The position numbers and the translations under genes are program-made. 27,425 bases of DNA from contig CAKZLA010000327.1 of assembly GCA_937124525.1 (NCBI GenBank), forward strand, positions 1 to 27,425, given 5' to 3'. Position 1 is the first letter of the stretch; each line of letters opens with the position of its first letter. This DNA comes from an uncultured Desulfobacterium sp. Lineage in GTDB: Bacteria; Desulfobacterota; Desulfobacteria; Desulfobacterales; Desulfobacteraceae. The notes beneath the pieces were generated by a model. That model was not told where the DNA came from and did no database searches. It saw only the letters and a list, made by a program, of their open reading frames with translations. This document shows, piece by piece, positions 15,071 through 23,008 of this stretch.

Positions 15071-15493
15071 ATGGAAATAGACGGGTATCAGATGCCGGAA
15101 GAGTTATACTACGAGAAAAATCACTATTGGGTGCGTGGAGAAGGCGACCTTCTGGTCATGGGAATGGACGATTTTGCCCAGAAACTGGCCGGAGATATTG
15201 TCTTTGTAAAAATGCCCTTTGCAGGAAAGAAACTCAAGACAGGTAAAAAATTTGCCCAGGTGGAGTCCGGTAAATGGCTGGGCAAGATCTATGCACCCCT
15301 TGACGGTGAGTTGGTGGAGGGCAATGAAGCCCTTGAGGCCGACCCCTCCCTTATCAATCAGGATTGCTACGGGGCGGGATGGATGTATAAGATCAAGCCC
15401 GATGACATGGGTGACGTGGAGAAGCTTATCCATGGTAACGAAGCCATTACAAAATGGCTTAAAGCCGATATTGAAAAATATAAAGAAGACTGA
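15071..15493 (+). CDS. GcvH-like lipoyl carrier protein
   Basis: A 140-residue protein of the glycine-cleavage H-protein family. I place the start at 15071 (AAAGGAG 8 bases upstream) rather than at the earlier ATG at 15047, since homology begins at EIDGYQMPEELYY. The lipoyl-bearing Lys68 lies in FAQVESGKWLGKIYAPLDGEL, the equivalent of the lysine in the VES-x-K motif of H proteins. No GcvT or GcvP gene is present, so glycine cleavage is unlikely. H-like proteins of this type are known as lipoate-binding proteins (LbpA) in the sHdr sulfur-oxidation system, where they work with Hdr-like complexes. The gene sits between a membrane cytochrome and an HdrD-like gene, with a 2-bp gap to the latter, so an electron- or thiol-carrier role is likely. 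Confidence 0.85.
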   Translation: MEIDGYQMPEELYYEKNHYWVRGEGDLLVMGMDDFAQKLAGDIVFVKMPFAGKKLKTGKKFAQVESGKWLGKIYAPLDGELVEGNEALEADPSLINQDCYGAGWMYKIKPDDMGDVEKLIHGNEAITKWLKADIEKYKED

Positions 15494-15495
15494 CA

Positions 15496-16704
15496 ATGGC
15501 ACAGACAGATTACAGCGTCATGGAGATTTTGCAGATGGATGCCTGCACTGGCTGCACCCTTTGTACGGATGTGTGTCCAACGGTTTCGGCCACAGGGGAT
15601 GGGCAGTTATCTGCTGTGTATCGGTTGAAGGAACTTCGTCGGATCATGCGGTCCCGTACAGACATTTTGAAACGATTTTTTGGCAGGCAGGCCCCCAGCG
15701 AAGAGCAGCTGAAACTGTTCAGTGATACGGTGTTTCGCTGCACCCTCTGCGGTAGTTGCCAGCAGGTATGTCCGTCGGGGATTCACCTGAAAGATCTTTG
15801 GTTGTCCCTGCGCCAGGATCTGGTTCATTGCCATACCTATCCCGGGAAAGTGGACATGATCGCCGACAACCTTGGGCAGAGTCATAACGTTTTTGATGAG
15901 GATAATGAGGAGCGAGCCGAGTGGGTGGAGGACATGCCCGATGCCCCGGATCATGGGTATGTCAAAGATCAGGCAGAGGTGGTTTATTTTACCGGCTGTG
16001 TTTCTGCCTATTTTCCCATGGCCCAGGCCATTCCCATGGCGCTGGTGGAAATTTTTAATACAGCCGGTGTTGATTTTACCCTTTTGGGAGAAGAGGAGTG
16101 GTGCTGCGGTTTTCCCCTGTTGGGGGCCGGGCTGAGGGATCAGGCCCAGGAGCTGATTGACCATAATGTTAAGGCTGTGCGGGAAAAAGGTGCCCGAAAA
16201 GTAGTTTTTTCCTGTCCCTCCTGTTACCAGATGTGGCATGAACATTATTCCGGCGAATTTGAACTTTACCATGTGACTCAATTTATAAACGAATTGATTA
16301 ACTCGGGGCAATTGTCGTTCAAGGATCACTCCTTGAAAGTGACCTATCATGATCCCTGTGATCTGGGTCGGGGAAGCGGAGAATACCAGGCACCCAGACA
16401 GATTCTGCACGCCATACCAGGGGTTGAGCTTGTGGAGCTTATCCACAACCGGGAAAACTGCCTGTGCTGTGGAGGGGGCGGCAACCTGGAGATGATCGAC
16501 GCAGAACTTTCCGGTGATATTGCCAGGGCCAAAATTGAGGAGGCCCTGCAAACCGGAGCCAGTGCCATTGTAACGGCCTGCCAGCAATGTGTTCGCACCA
16601 TGACCGCATATGTCAGAAAAAACAAGGTACCCATTGATGTGATGGATATTACGCAACTGGTGCAAAAATCCCTTGCCGATGAGGATATTTCTATTCATGA
16701 ATAG
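15496..16704 (+). CDS. HdrD/GlcF-like iron-sulfur protein with two CCG domains
   Basis: A 402-residue cytoplasmic protein with two ferredoxin-type [4Fe-4S] motifs, Cys17/20/23/27 (CTGCTLCTDVCP) and Cys82/85/88/92 (CTLCGSCQQVCP), followed by two cysteine-rich CCG domains: Cys168...Cys203-Cys204...Cys240/Cys243 and Cys288...Cys324-Cys325...Cys362/Cys365. This is the plan of HdrD, DsrK, TmcB and GlcF. In heterodisulfide reductase the CCG cysteines bind a special [4Fe-4S] cluster where disulfides are split. With the cytochrome b gene two positions upstream it could form an HdrDE-like membrane complex, and the lipoyl carrier between them suggests a dihydrolipoyl/lipoyl couple as substrate. Its 3' end overlaps the next start by 8 bases. 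The exact reaction is inference. Confidence 0.88.
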   Translation: MAQTDYSVMEILQMDACTGCTLCTDVCPTVSATGDGQLSAVYRLKELRRIMRSRTDILKRFFGRQAPSEEQLKLFSDTVFRCTLCGSCQQVCPSGIHLKDLWLSLRQDLVHCHTYPGKVDMIADNLGQSHNVFDEDNEERAEWVEDMPDAPDHGYVKDQAEVVYFTGCVSAYFPMAQAIPMALVEIFNTAGVDFTLLGEEEWCCGFPLLGAGLRDQAQELIDHNVKAVREKGARKVVFSCPSCYQMWHEHYSGEFELYHVTQFINELINSGQLSFKDHSLKVTYHDPCDLGRGSGEYQAPRQILHAIPGVELVELIHNRENCLCCGGGGNLEMIDAELSGDIARAKIEEALQTGASAIVTACQQCVRTMTAYVRKNKVPIDVMDITQLVQKSLADEDISIHE

Positions 16705-17101
16705 TTATCAAACCATTGTGCGATTAACAGAGATAGGCGCAGAGGTCCAGTCCGGGCCGGTCAACTTTACGGTGTCCCGCCGTGACAGCACGGGGAACAA
16801 TTATGGGTGCCCAATGGCATACATGGCCGGTGCACTGGGCAGTTGAATTGTGTTGACCCTGTCTGCGGTCGCAGATCACAAAAAGATGGTCATTGAAAAA
16901 CTTGAAACAAGGGTTATCTGCATAACGGGAGATCGTATTTCCCTTTCCGCTCGCTTTATCATTGAAATTAATTTGGGTACAGGCTTAACCCAAAGAGAGC
17001 AGACTATTTTGCTAAATTCTGCCCGGAACTGTGAGGTAAGCAAACTTCTTACAGGAAAAATTGAGCTTGATTATCACATGAAAGTTGGGGATTGGTCATA
17101 A
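16697..17101 (+). CDS. OsmC-family protein with in-frame TGA at the catalytic cysteine (predicted selenoprotein)
   Basis: A gene of 134 codons, start ATG at 16697, read through a single in-frame TGA (16844-16846, codon 50) to a TAA at 17099-17101. Both sides are clearly one OsmC/Ohr-fold protein: MAYMAGALGS before the TGA and IVLTLSAVADHKKM after it correspond to the family's GALGSC-x-x-x-T helix, so the TGA falls exactly on the first conserved cysteine. The second family cysteine is present, Cys109 in NSARNCEVSKLL. A hairpin typical of bacterial selenocysteine insertion elements follows at the right distance. I therefore predict selenocysteine at position 50. OsmC/Ohr proteins are thiol peroxidases, some of them reduced by lipoyl proteins. 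The start overlaps the HdrD-like gene by 8 bases, so it belongs to the lipoyl-carrier operon. A pseudogene is the alternative, made unlikely by the intact rest and the hairpin. Confidence 0.82.
16854..16892 (+). promoter_or_regulatory. Predicted bacterial SECIS element
   Basis: Starting 15 bases after the TGA, TCTGC (16862-16866) and GCAGA (16871-16875) form a perfect 5-bp stem closed by the loop GGTC (16867-16870), extended by a G-U pair. A lower stem TGACC (16854-16858)/GGTCA (16888-16892) may add stability across an asymmetric internal loop. The loop begins 20 bases after the TGA and carries the GGUC that is also found in the loop of the Escherichia coli fdhF element, where G and U contact SelB. 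Confidence 0.72.
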
Positions 17102-17182
17102 GCTGGGCCACTGTACGGGAAATAAACTTTTACTCATCTCAACCTACTGTAATGACAGAATTTAATTTTTACCATTAAAAAT

Positions 17183-17196
17183 CCATCGCAAGATGG
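17183..17196. repeat. Short hairpin with GCAA tetraloop
   Basis: CCATC-GCAA-GATGG forms a 5-bp stem with a GNRA-type loop in the 221-bp gap between the selenoprotein gene and the ligase gene. The A-run just before it would give a U-run only on the opposite strand. I see no clear promoter in this gap. Confidence 0.3.
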
Positions 17197-17322
17197 CCGA
17201 CGTTATGACCAAGCCCGAAAGTTGCAAACATTATTTGACCGAATATGCAAGGTGCCGGGCGTGCTGATATATTTTTGATGCAATTTTTAGATACCCGTTA
17301 AGTGCCCCATGACAGGAGATGT

Positions 17323-18921
17323 ATGAAAACCTGGAGACTATTAGACACACCGCCCATGACCGCAGCTGAAAACATGGCCATGGATGAAACTCTGCTGGAG
17401 CTTAAAGGGCAGGGCAAAAGCCCTGACACCATTCGTTTTCTCCAGTTTTCGCCAAGGGCGGTCCTGGTGGGTTTTCACCAGGCCATTGCCGAGGAAATCC
17501 GTATGGATTATTGCAGGATAAACCACATCGATGTAAACCGGCGTATTACCGGCGGCGGTGCCATCTTCTTTGATGAGAATCAACTGGGCTGGGAAGTCTT
17601 TTGTGAAAAGTCTTATTTTAATACCCCTGTTCCCAACATGAGTCTCTTTAAAGCCCTGTGTGATCCAGTGCTCAAAGCCCTTGAGATGTTGGGCATTAAT
17701 GCCAGGTTCAGGCCCCGGAACGACATAGAGGTCAATGGCCGCAAGATTTCAGGTACCGGCGGCACGGAGTCCGATGAGGCCTTCATGTTCCAGGGAACCA
17801 TGCTGGTGGATTTTGACGTGAATACCATGTTGAGGGCGTTGCGGATCCCGGTGGAAAAACTCAAGGCCAAGGAGATTGACTCGGTGAAGGATCGAGTCAC
17901 CTGCCTGAAATGGGAGCTTGGCTATATTCCGTCCCTTGCCGACATTAAACAGGCGGTGAAGACAGGGTTTGAGCAATGCCTGGGTATCCAACTAAAATCC
18001 GGTGGGTTGACCCATGAAGAAGAGAGGGTTTTCCAGGAGAAACTATCTTATTTTAAGACGTCCCAATGGATTGGGGGTGTTCATCCACGTTTCCAAAAGC
18101 GTGAGGCCGTGCAGGCAACCTACAAGGCCCCGGCAGGCATGGTGCGATTTACCCTGGTGGTTAACCTGCCCCAAAAGCGGTTGAAAGAGATCTATATTAC
18201 CGGTGATTTTCTCTCCTTTCCCGTCAGTGCCCTCTATGAGCTTGAGTCAGAATTAAGGGGCGCTCCCCTGGATCGTGATGGACTGCATGGGATTATTCGC
18301 ACTTATTTTGATGAAGATCGTATCCTCATTCCGGAATTTTCCTTTGAAGATTTTATCAAACCCCTGGATTTGTGTCTTGGGAAAATCGCTATTTCGGAAT
18401 ACGGCATTCCTTTGGAGTATTGCAATCTCATCTCTGTTACCAACGGCTCGTTTGAGGAGGTGATAAAAAAGAAACCATCGGTGCTGCTGCTGCCCTATTG
18501 TGCCAAGCTCACTGATTGTAAATTGCGATATGAAAAAGGGTGTAATATCTGTGAAAAAGAGCCCTGTTCCATTGGCCCGGCATGGATCATGGGGCAAAAT
18601 AGAAAAATGAAAGTGATCAGCATTGTCAGCTTTGAAGATCTCTGGGATGAATTAATGCAGATGAAAAAGGACGGTGTCCAAGCCTATATTGGTTGTTGCT
18701 GCCAGCCGTTTTTTGCCAAGCACGTGGATGATTTTAAAAACTCCGGTCTGCCTGGAATCCTGCTGGATATAGACAACACTACCTGCTACGATCTTGACCA
18801 GGCCAAAAAAGCCTATGCCGGAAAATTTGAAAGTCAGACCCAGGTGAACCTGGAACTGCTGCAGGTTGTGATGGATGCAGCCGTGGGGGTGGACTCCAGT
18901 GAAAGGTGCAGCCATGAGGGC
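17323..18921 (+). CDS. Lipoate-protein ligase (LplA-LplB type) fused to DUF116
   Basis: The coding region ends with the TAA at 18922-18924 and gives 533 residues. The start at 17323 has AGGAG 4 bases upstream; a GTG at 17302 is possible but has no such site. Residues 1-230 are a biotin/lipoate ligase domain with the lipoyl-AMP-binding RRITGGGAI (73-81) and the lysine Lys141 in NGRKISGTGG. Residues about 240-350 look like the accessory LplB/C-terminal ligase domain (ATYKAPAGMVRFTLVVN...ITGDFLSFP). Residues about 385-520 are a cysteine-rich DUF116 domain (Cys393, 399, 407, 410, 415 and the GCCC at 457-460), likely to bind an Fe-S cluster. Ligases of this kind (sLpl) go with LipS1/LipS2 lipoyl synthases, and such genes follow directly. 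The substrate is probably the H-like carrier upstream. Confidence 0.85.
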
Positions 18922-19975
18922 TAATGATTGGGATATCCTGGTGGTGGGTGGGGGGCCGGCCGGTGCAAGTGCGGCATTGTCTGCCGCCAGGCAGGGGGTA
19001 AAGGTGCTGCTTGTGGAACGTCGGCAACTCATTGGTTTGCCCGTACAATGTGCTGAATATATTCCGGCCCTGCTTAAAGGACAACTGGGACTCAAGGGTG
19101 ATTATGTTGTCCAGAAAATAGAGGGGATGCGAACCTTTGTGCCCGGGCAGGCCGTTAAAGAAATGACAGCTCCGGGGTATATTATTCGTCGTGAGTTGTT
19201 TGATCAGTGCCTGGTTAACGCTGCCCTGAAAGCCGGAGCCATTGTAAGGTGTGCCACCCGGGTAACTTCCATGAACCCGGAAGGGGATGTAACCCTGGTT
19301 CCAAGGGATGGGCAGGCATATATGGTTCGTCCCAGGGTGATCATCGGGGCGGATGGTCCCAGATCCACCATTGGCCGCTGGGTGGGTTCCATGAACCGTC
19401 ATCTGCTGCCCGGTGTTCAGAAGACCCTGCCGTTGACAGACCCCCTTGAATATACTGAAATCTATTTTCACCCCAAAATCGTGGCCGGGTATGGGTGGTT
19501 GTTTCCCAAGGGCAGGGTGGCGAATGTGGGACTTGGCATGCTTTCCCCCGAAAGCGGTGAACCCAGTGTGGGGAACGTGCTGGATGGGTTTATTCGACGG
19601 CTTAAAACCCATGGTAAAATTTGTGGTGTGCCGGTGGCCCATGCCACGGGTTGGATACCGGCCGAACCGGTGCGTAATGCCGTACATGGTAACGTGGTTC
19701 TGGTGGGGGATGCCGCCGGCCATACCCATCCCATTACAGGTGCCGGTATATTTACTGCCGTGACCTGCGGCGAGCTGGCCGGGACCCATGCTGCCGCTGC
19801 TGTAACTGACAATGACATGAGTATATTAAAGGATTATGACCGTGAGTGGCAGGAGTTGCTTGGTGATATGCTGACACGGGCCCATTGCCGCCGAAAACAG
19901 ATGGAAACGGACTGGAACTCATTTAACACCATTGTGAAGCGGTGTTGGGTCGCTTTTCGTGAGTATTATGTCTAA
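18914..19975 (+). CDS. FAD-dependent oxidoreductase, LipT/geranylgeranyl-reductase type
   Basis: A 353-residue flavoprotein. The FAD-binding GGGPAG is at 12-17 and the second FAD contact VLVGDAAGHTHPITGAGI lies near residue 260-277, as in the geranylgeranyl reductase family. LipT flavoproteins of this family are encoded next to sLpl and LipS1/LipS2 in lipoate assembly clusters, and this gene sits exactly between the ligase and the radical SAM genes, so LipT is the most likely identity. It may supply electrons to the radical SAM lipoyl synthase or reduce the lipoyl product. The start at 18914 overlaps the ligase gene by 11 bases; the longer frame from 18875 is less likely. Cys46 in LPVQCAEY is conserved-looking. 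Exact role is inference. Confidence 0.78.
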   Translation: MRANDWDILVVGGGPAGASAALSAARQGVKVLLVERRQLIGLPVQCAEYIPALLKGQLGLKGDYVVQKIEGMRTFVPGQAVKEMTAPGYIIRRELFDQCLVNAALKAGAIVRCATRVTSMNPEGDVTLVPRDGQAYMVRPRVIIGADGPRSTIGRWVGSMNRHLLPGVQKTLPLTDPLEYTEIYFHPKIVAGYGWLFPKGRVANVGLGMLSPESGEPSVGNVLDGFIRRLKTHGKICGVPVAHATGWIPAEPVRNAVHGNVVLVGDAAGHTHPITGAGIFTAVTCGELAGTHAAAAVTDNDMSILKDYDREWQELLGDMLTRAHCRRKQMETDWNSFNTIVKRCWVAFREYYV

Positions 19976-20921
19976 GTTTTATCAGCGTCTGAAAATGGCC
20001 AGGGAAATGTCCTGGCAGCATTTTGGGAAAAAGATTGTTTTTTATCTGCCAGGAATGTTTGTGCAGAACGGGATCAGCGGGAAATATCCTGCGATTTCAA
20101 TCACCGGGAATGAATGTGCCCTTATGTGCGATCATTGCCATGGGAAACTTTTAACGTCCATGATCCAGGCCCCTGGGCCTGAAAAACTTATAGACATCTG
20201 CCTGGCCCTTGATGCCAAAGAGAACAACGGGGTACTTCTCAGTGGAGGGTGTGATGTTTCAGGTCGTCTGCCATGGGATCAATTTATACCTGCCATTAAA
20301 GAGATCAAGCAGCGTACGAATCTGTTTGTTTCCATTCATAGCGGGCTGATCAATGAAAAAGAGGCCCTTGGCTTGAAACAGGCCGGCGTGGACCAGGCCT
20401 TGATTGATATTATCGGTGATAATGAGACCTTTCAAAGAATGTACCATGTCCCTTTCGGGGTGGAGCGAACCCTTGATACCATGGCCTGCCTTGAACGTGC
20501 CGGCCTGCCTGTGATTCCCCATATTGTCTGCGGCCTGAATTACGGCATTATCCAAGGGGAAAGTAAGGCTGTTGAAATGATAGCTGATTTTAAGGTGGAG
20601 CAGCTGGTGATCGTTTCTCTCATGAGTATCCCGGGTACACCGGCCTGTCGGGCTGTTCCCCCGGCAGCCGAGGCTGTGGCAGACATCATTGTCCAGGCGC
20701 GTACTAAAATGCCAGCCACCCGTATCAGTCTTGGCTGTGCCCGAAGGCGGGGCGATTATTTTCTGGAAACCCTGGCCATTGATGCCGGGGTGAATCGTAT
20801 GGCCCTGCCGTCGGATGAGGCCGTTGCCCGGGCCAGACATTATGGTCTTGAAATCCATTATCAGAAAACATGCTGCTCAGTCACCCGGGATATCTTTGGA
20901 TCGCCATGGGTAGCCGAATAG
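19968..20921 (+). CDS. Radical SAM protein, LipS1/LipS2-type lipoyl synthase component
   Basis: A 317-residue radical SAM protein. The start at 19968 overlaps the LipT-like gene by 8 bases; a GTG at 19959 is the alternative. The [4Fe-4S]/SAM motif is Cys50-Cys54-Cys57 (NECALMCDHCHGK), followed by LLSGGCDVSG and a TIM-barrel-like pattern. Extra cysteines near the end (GCARRRGD and KTCCSV) could hold an auxiliary cluster whose sulfurs are inserted into octanoyl groups. In archaea and sulfur-oxidising bacteria two radical SAM proteins, LipS1 and LipS2, together make lipoyl groups; the order ligase, LipT, radical SAM, radical SAM here matches that set. I cannot say from sequence alone which of the pair this is. 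Confidence 0.75.
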   Translation: MSKFYQRLKMAREMSWQHFGKKIVFYLPGMFVQNGISGKYPAISITGNECALMCDHCHGKLLTSMIQAPGPEKLIDICLALDAKENNGVLLSGGCDVSGRLPWDQFIPAIKEIKQRTNLFVSIHSGLINEKEALGLKQAGVDQALIDIIGDNETFQRMYHVPFGVERTLDTMACLERAGLPVIPHIVCGLNYGIIQGESKAVEMIADFKVEQLVIVSLMSIPGTPACRAVPPAAEAVADIIVQARTKMPATRISLGCARRRGDYFLETLAIDAGVNRMALPSDEAVARARHYGLEIHYQKTCCSVTRDIFGSPWVAE

Positions 20922-20943
20922 CTTATCATAAGGAACAGACGTC

Positions 20944-21999
20944 ATGAAAGACGATCAAGCTGAGAAGACAGAAAGCCCTGAATATCTGCGAATGAGCCTT
21001 GCCGCTGCAATGACCCTTGGATTTAAACAGGGGTTTTTCTATAGAAATGCCAGACTCCACTGCATCAATCTGCTGCTGACATACAACAGCGGCTGTGCGG
21101 CCCGTTGCGCTTACTGCGGTTTGTCCAACAAACGATCCGGACAATACAGCGATAAGAGTTTTATTCGGGTGGACTGGCCCACCCACCCCACCACCGAGAT
21201 CATCCAACGCATTGCCAAGCGCCAGCAGCGTGTCAAACGGATTTGCATCTCACAGATTACCAATAAACGCGTTATCATTGATACCCTGATCATTTGTCGG
21301 CAACTGCGGGCAAATTTTGACATTCCTATATCGTTGCTGATTTCTCCCACCATTGTCACCTTGCAGGATTTAAAGGATTTTAAAACTGCCGGGGCTGATA
21401 AAATAGGCGTGGCCATTGATCTGGCCACACCGGAGCTGTTTGACCACTATCGCGGCAGTGGCGTGGGAGGGCCGCATTCCTGGGAGAGATATCTGGAATG
21501 CCTGGCCCAGGCCATTGACATATTCGGAGTCCGCAATGCCGGTTCTCATTTTGTCACCGGAATGGGAGAGACAGAAAAACAGATGGTGGATATAATGCAA
21601 AGGATTCAGGACATGGGAGGCTGGACCCATTTGTTTTCGTTTTACCCTGAACCGGGTTCCAGTATGTCGAATCATCCCATGCCGGCCATGGATCACTATC
21701 GTCGCATCCAGTTGGCCCGGTACATCCTGGATGAAAACTTGAGCCGCGCGGAACACTTTGTCTATGATCAGAACGAAAAAATAGTTGATTTCGGCCTTAC
21801 CAGCCAACAATTGAACCAGGTGATCAACTCTGGTCAACCCTTTCGAACCAGCGGTTGTGAGGGGTATGACGGCCAGGTCGCCTGTAATCGGCCCTTTGCC
21901 AATTCCAGGCCGGGCCCCGGGATGCGTAATTATCCGTTTGAGCCGGATGAGGCAGACATTCAATTGATTCGAAAGCAGTTGTACATAACTGAAGTATGA
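20944..21999 (+). CDS. Biotin-synthase-like radical SAM protein, LipS1/LipS2-type lipoyl synthase component
   Basis: A 351-residue radical SAM protein with the motif Cys51-Cys55-Cys58 (SGCAARCAYCGL) in a biotin-synthase-like context. A late GCEGYDGQVACNRP segment (about residues 304-317), followed by NSRPGPGMRNYPFEP, has two cysteines that may serve an auxiliary Fe-S cluster. The start has AAGGAA about 8 bases upstream and lies 22 bp after the previous radical SAM gene. It is most likely the second half of the LipS1/LipS2 pair; the biotin-synthase-like character makes me lean to LipS1, with low certainty. It closes the operon, and a terminator follows. Confidence 0.75.
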   Translation: MKDDQAEKTESPEYLRMSLAAAMTLGFKQGFFYRNARLHCINLLLTYNSGCAARCAYCGLSNKRSGQYSDKSFIRVDWPTHPTTEIIQRIAKRQQRVKRICISQITNKRVIIDTLIICRQLRANFDIPISLLISPTIVTLQDLKDFKTAGADKIGVAIDLATPELFDHYRGSGVGGPHSWERYLECLAQAIDIFGVRNAGSHFVTGMGETEKQMVDIMQRIQDMGGWTHLFSFYPEPGSSMSNHPMPAMDHYRRIQLARYILDENLSRAEHFVYDQNEKIVDFGLTSQQLNQVINSGQPFRTSGCEGYDGQVACNRPFANSRPGPGMRNYPFEPDEADIQLIRKQLYITEV

Positions 22000-22023
22000 G
22001 GGCGTTATCAGGTGATAATCCTG

Positions 22024-22067
22024 AACGGGACGTCTAAATCCATCATTTTTATTCGCCCGTTTTTTTT
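22024..22067 (+). terminator. Intrinsic terminator after the lipoate assembly genes
   Basis: AACGGG at 22024-22029 pairs with CCCGTT at 22056-22061, and a run of eight T begins at 22060. The loop is long (26 bases), but the stem plus T-run placed between the last + strand gene and the convergent minus-strand regulator fit a terminator. Confidence 0.6.
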
Positions 22068-22809
22068 ATTTTGGAAAGGTTCTTTTGTAAGCAAATGGGA
22101 AAGACCCCTCCTGGCTCAATTTTTCAATTTTCTCAATGGAATCTTCCAAATGCTGAATCATGATTGCTTTTGCTTTACGGGCATTTTTTTCTTTGATCGC
22201 TTGAACCAATTGTTCATGTTGGGATACCACCACATCGAACCAGTCGCCAATGGACATAAAGGTGACATTGCTTAAATTGGTGTTACGTTCGATCATTGAG
22301 GAGAGACCCTCATTGACCCGTTCCATGATAATGTTGTGGGATGCCGAAATGTAGAGATTATGAAGGGTAATCTCCCAGTATGAACTCTCCCTTTTTCCCT
22401 TGTCAGTATCACAGTTACCGGATTTAAGTTTTTCAATGGAAGTTTCCAGCTTTTTTAAATCCTCATCGGTTCGTCGGAGAGCTGCCATCTCAGCTGCCGA
22501 GACGCTTAACAACCAGCGCATCTCCATGACTTGGGGAAGAAGATCTTCAAGCCAGAACGGCATAAACTGAATGCTCTCACTAAAATCCCCCAAATTAGGT
22601 GTTACCACAAAGACCCCTTGGCGCTCCACGGACTCCAGTACTCCCCATGCTTCCAAAGTAATGATGCCCTCTCTCAGCAGGGTACGACTGACCCCCAAGG
22701 TGGCTGCCAATTCCCGCTCCGCCGGTAGCTTGCTCCCCTTTGTGTACATTTGTGTCTTGATTAGCTCTTTGAGCTTACCAATAACCACATCTCGTTTTTT
22801 ATTCAACAC
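22066..22809 (-). CDS. GntR-family (FadR subfamily) transcriptional regulator
   Basis: A 247-residue regulator. Residues 1-70 form the winged helix-turn-helix (GSKLPAERELAATLGVSRTLLREGIITLEAWGVLESVERQGVFVV), and about 85-225 form an all-helical FCD ligand-binding domain, with metal-binding-type histidines such as His150 and His199. It is divergent from the glycyl-radical enzyme gene, and palindromes matching the FadR-type operator lie at both ends of the shared intergenic region. It is thus very likely the repressor or ligand-controlled regulator of the downstream catabolic genes and of itself. The ligand, probably the substrate of that pathway, is unknown. Confidence 0.92.
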   Translation of the reverse strand: MLNKKRDVVIGKLKELIKTQMYTKGSKLPAERELAATLGVSRTLLREGIITLEAWGVLESVERQGVFVVTPNLGDFSESIQFMPFWLEDLLPQVMEMRWLLSVSAAEMAALRRTDEDLKKLETSIEKLKSGNCDTDKGKRESSYWEITLHNLYISASHNIIMERVNEGLSSMIERNTNLSNVTFMSIGDWFDVVVSQHEQLVQAIKEKNARKAKAIMIQHLEDSIEKIEKLSQEGSFPFAYKRTFPK

Positions 22810-22820
22810 ATCTTCCTTGT

Positions 22821-22830
22821 TGGTTTACCA
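22821..22830. promoter_or_regulatory. Candidate GntR operator near the regulator start
   Basis: TGGTTTACCA (TGGT-N2-ACCA) lies 11 bases upstream of the regulator's start codon. It resembles the FadR-subfamily operator t-n-GT-n(2-3)-AC-n-a and shares the half-site ACCA with the site near the enzyme promoter, which suggests autoregulation. Confidence 0.45.
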
Positions 22831-22975
22831 GTGGTTTAAATAAAAATTAATGATCTGCGTTTACATATCCACTGAACTTCTTCTCCCAGAGAAAAACTGC
22901 TTAAAGAGTGGCTGTATTTAAATTCTTTACCGTATAGTGCATATTGTGTCAAGCGGATGAAATATAAAAATAATC

Positions 22976-23004
22976 TTGACAACATTAAAAATATCCTCTA
23001 ACTA
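22976..23004 (+). promoter_or_regulatory. Sigma-70 promoter of the glycyl-radical enzyme operon
   Basis: A perfect TTGACA at 22976-22981 is followed after exactly 17 bases by TAACTA at 22999-23004. Transcription would start about 23011, inside the palindromic operator, and the leader would be about 100 bases long. Confidence 0.6.
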
Positions 23005-23008
23005 CTTT

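Noticed and set aside
15071..15493. Glycine cleavage system H protein
   Set aside because: The fold and lipoyl lysine fit, but no gcvT, gcvP or lpd-gcv arrangement is present; the neighbours are Hdr-like and cytochrome genes, so a dedicated carrier is more likely.
16844..16846. Reading the TGA as a plain stop, giving a pseudogene or a short ORF from 16850
   Set aside because: The stop falls exactly on the conserved catalytic cysteine, the frame is intact on both sides, and a SECIS-like hairpin follows.
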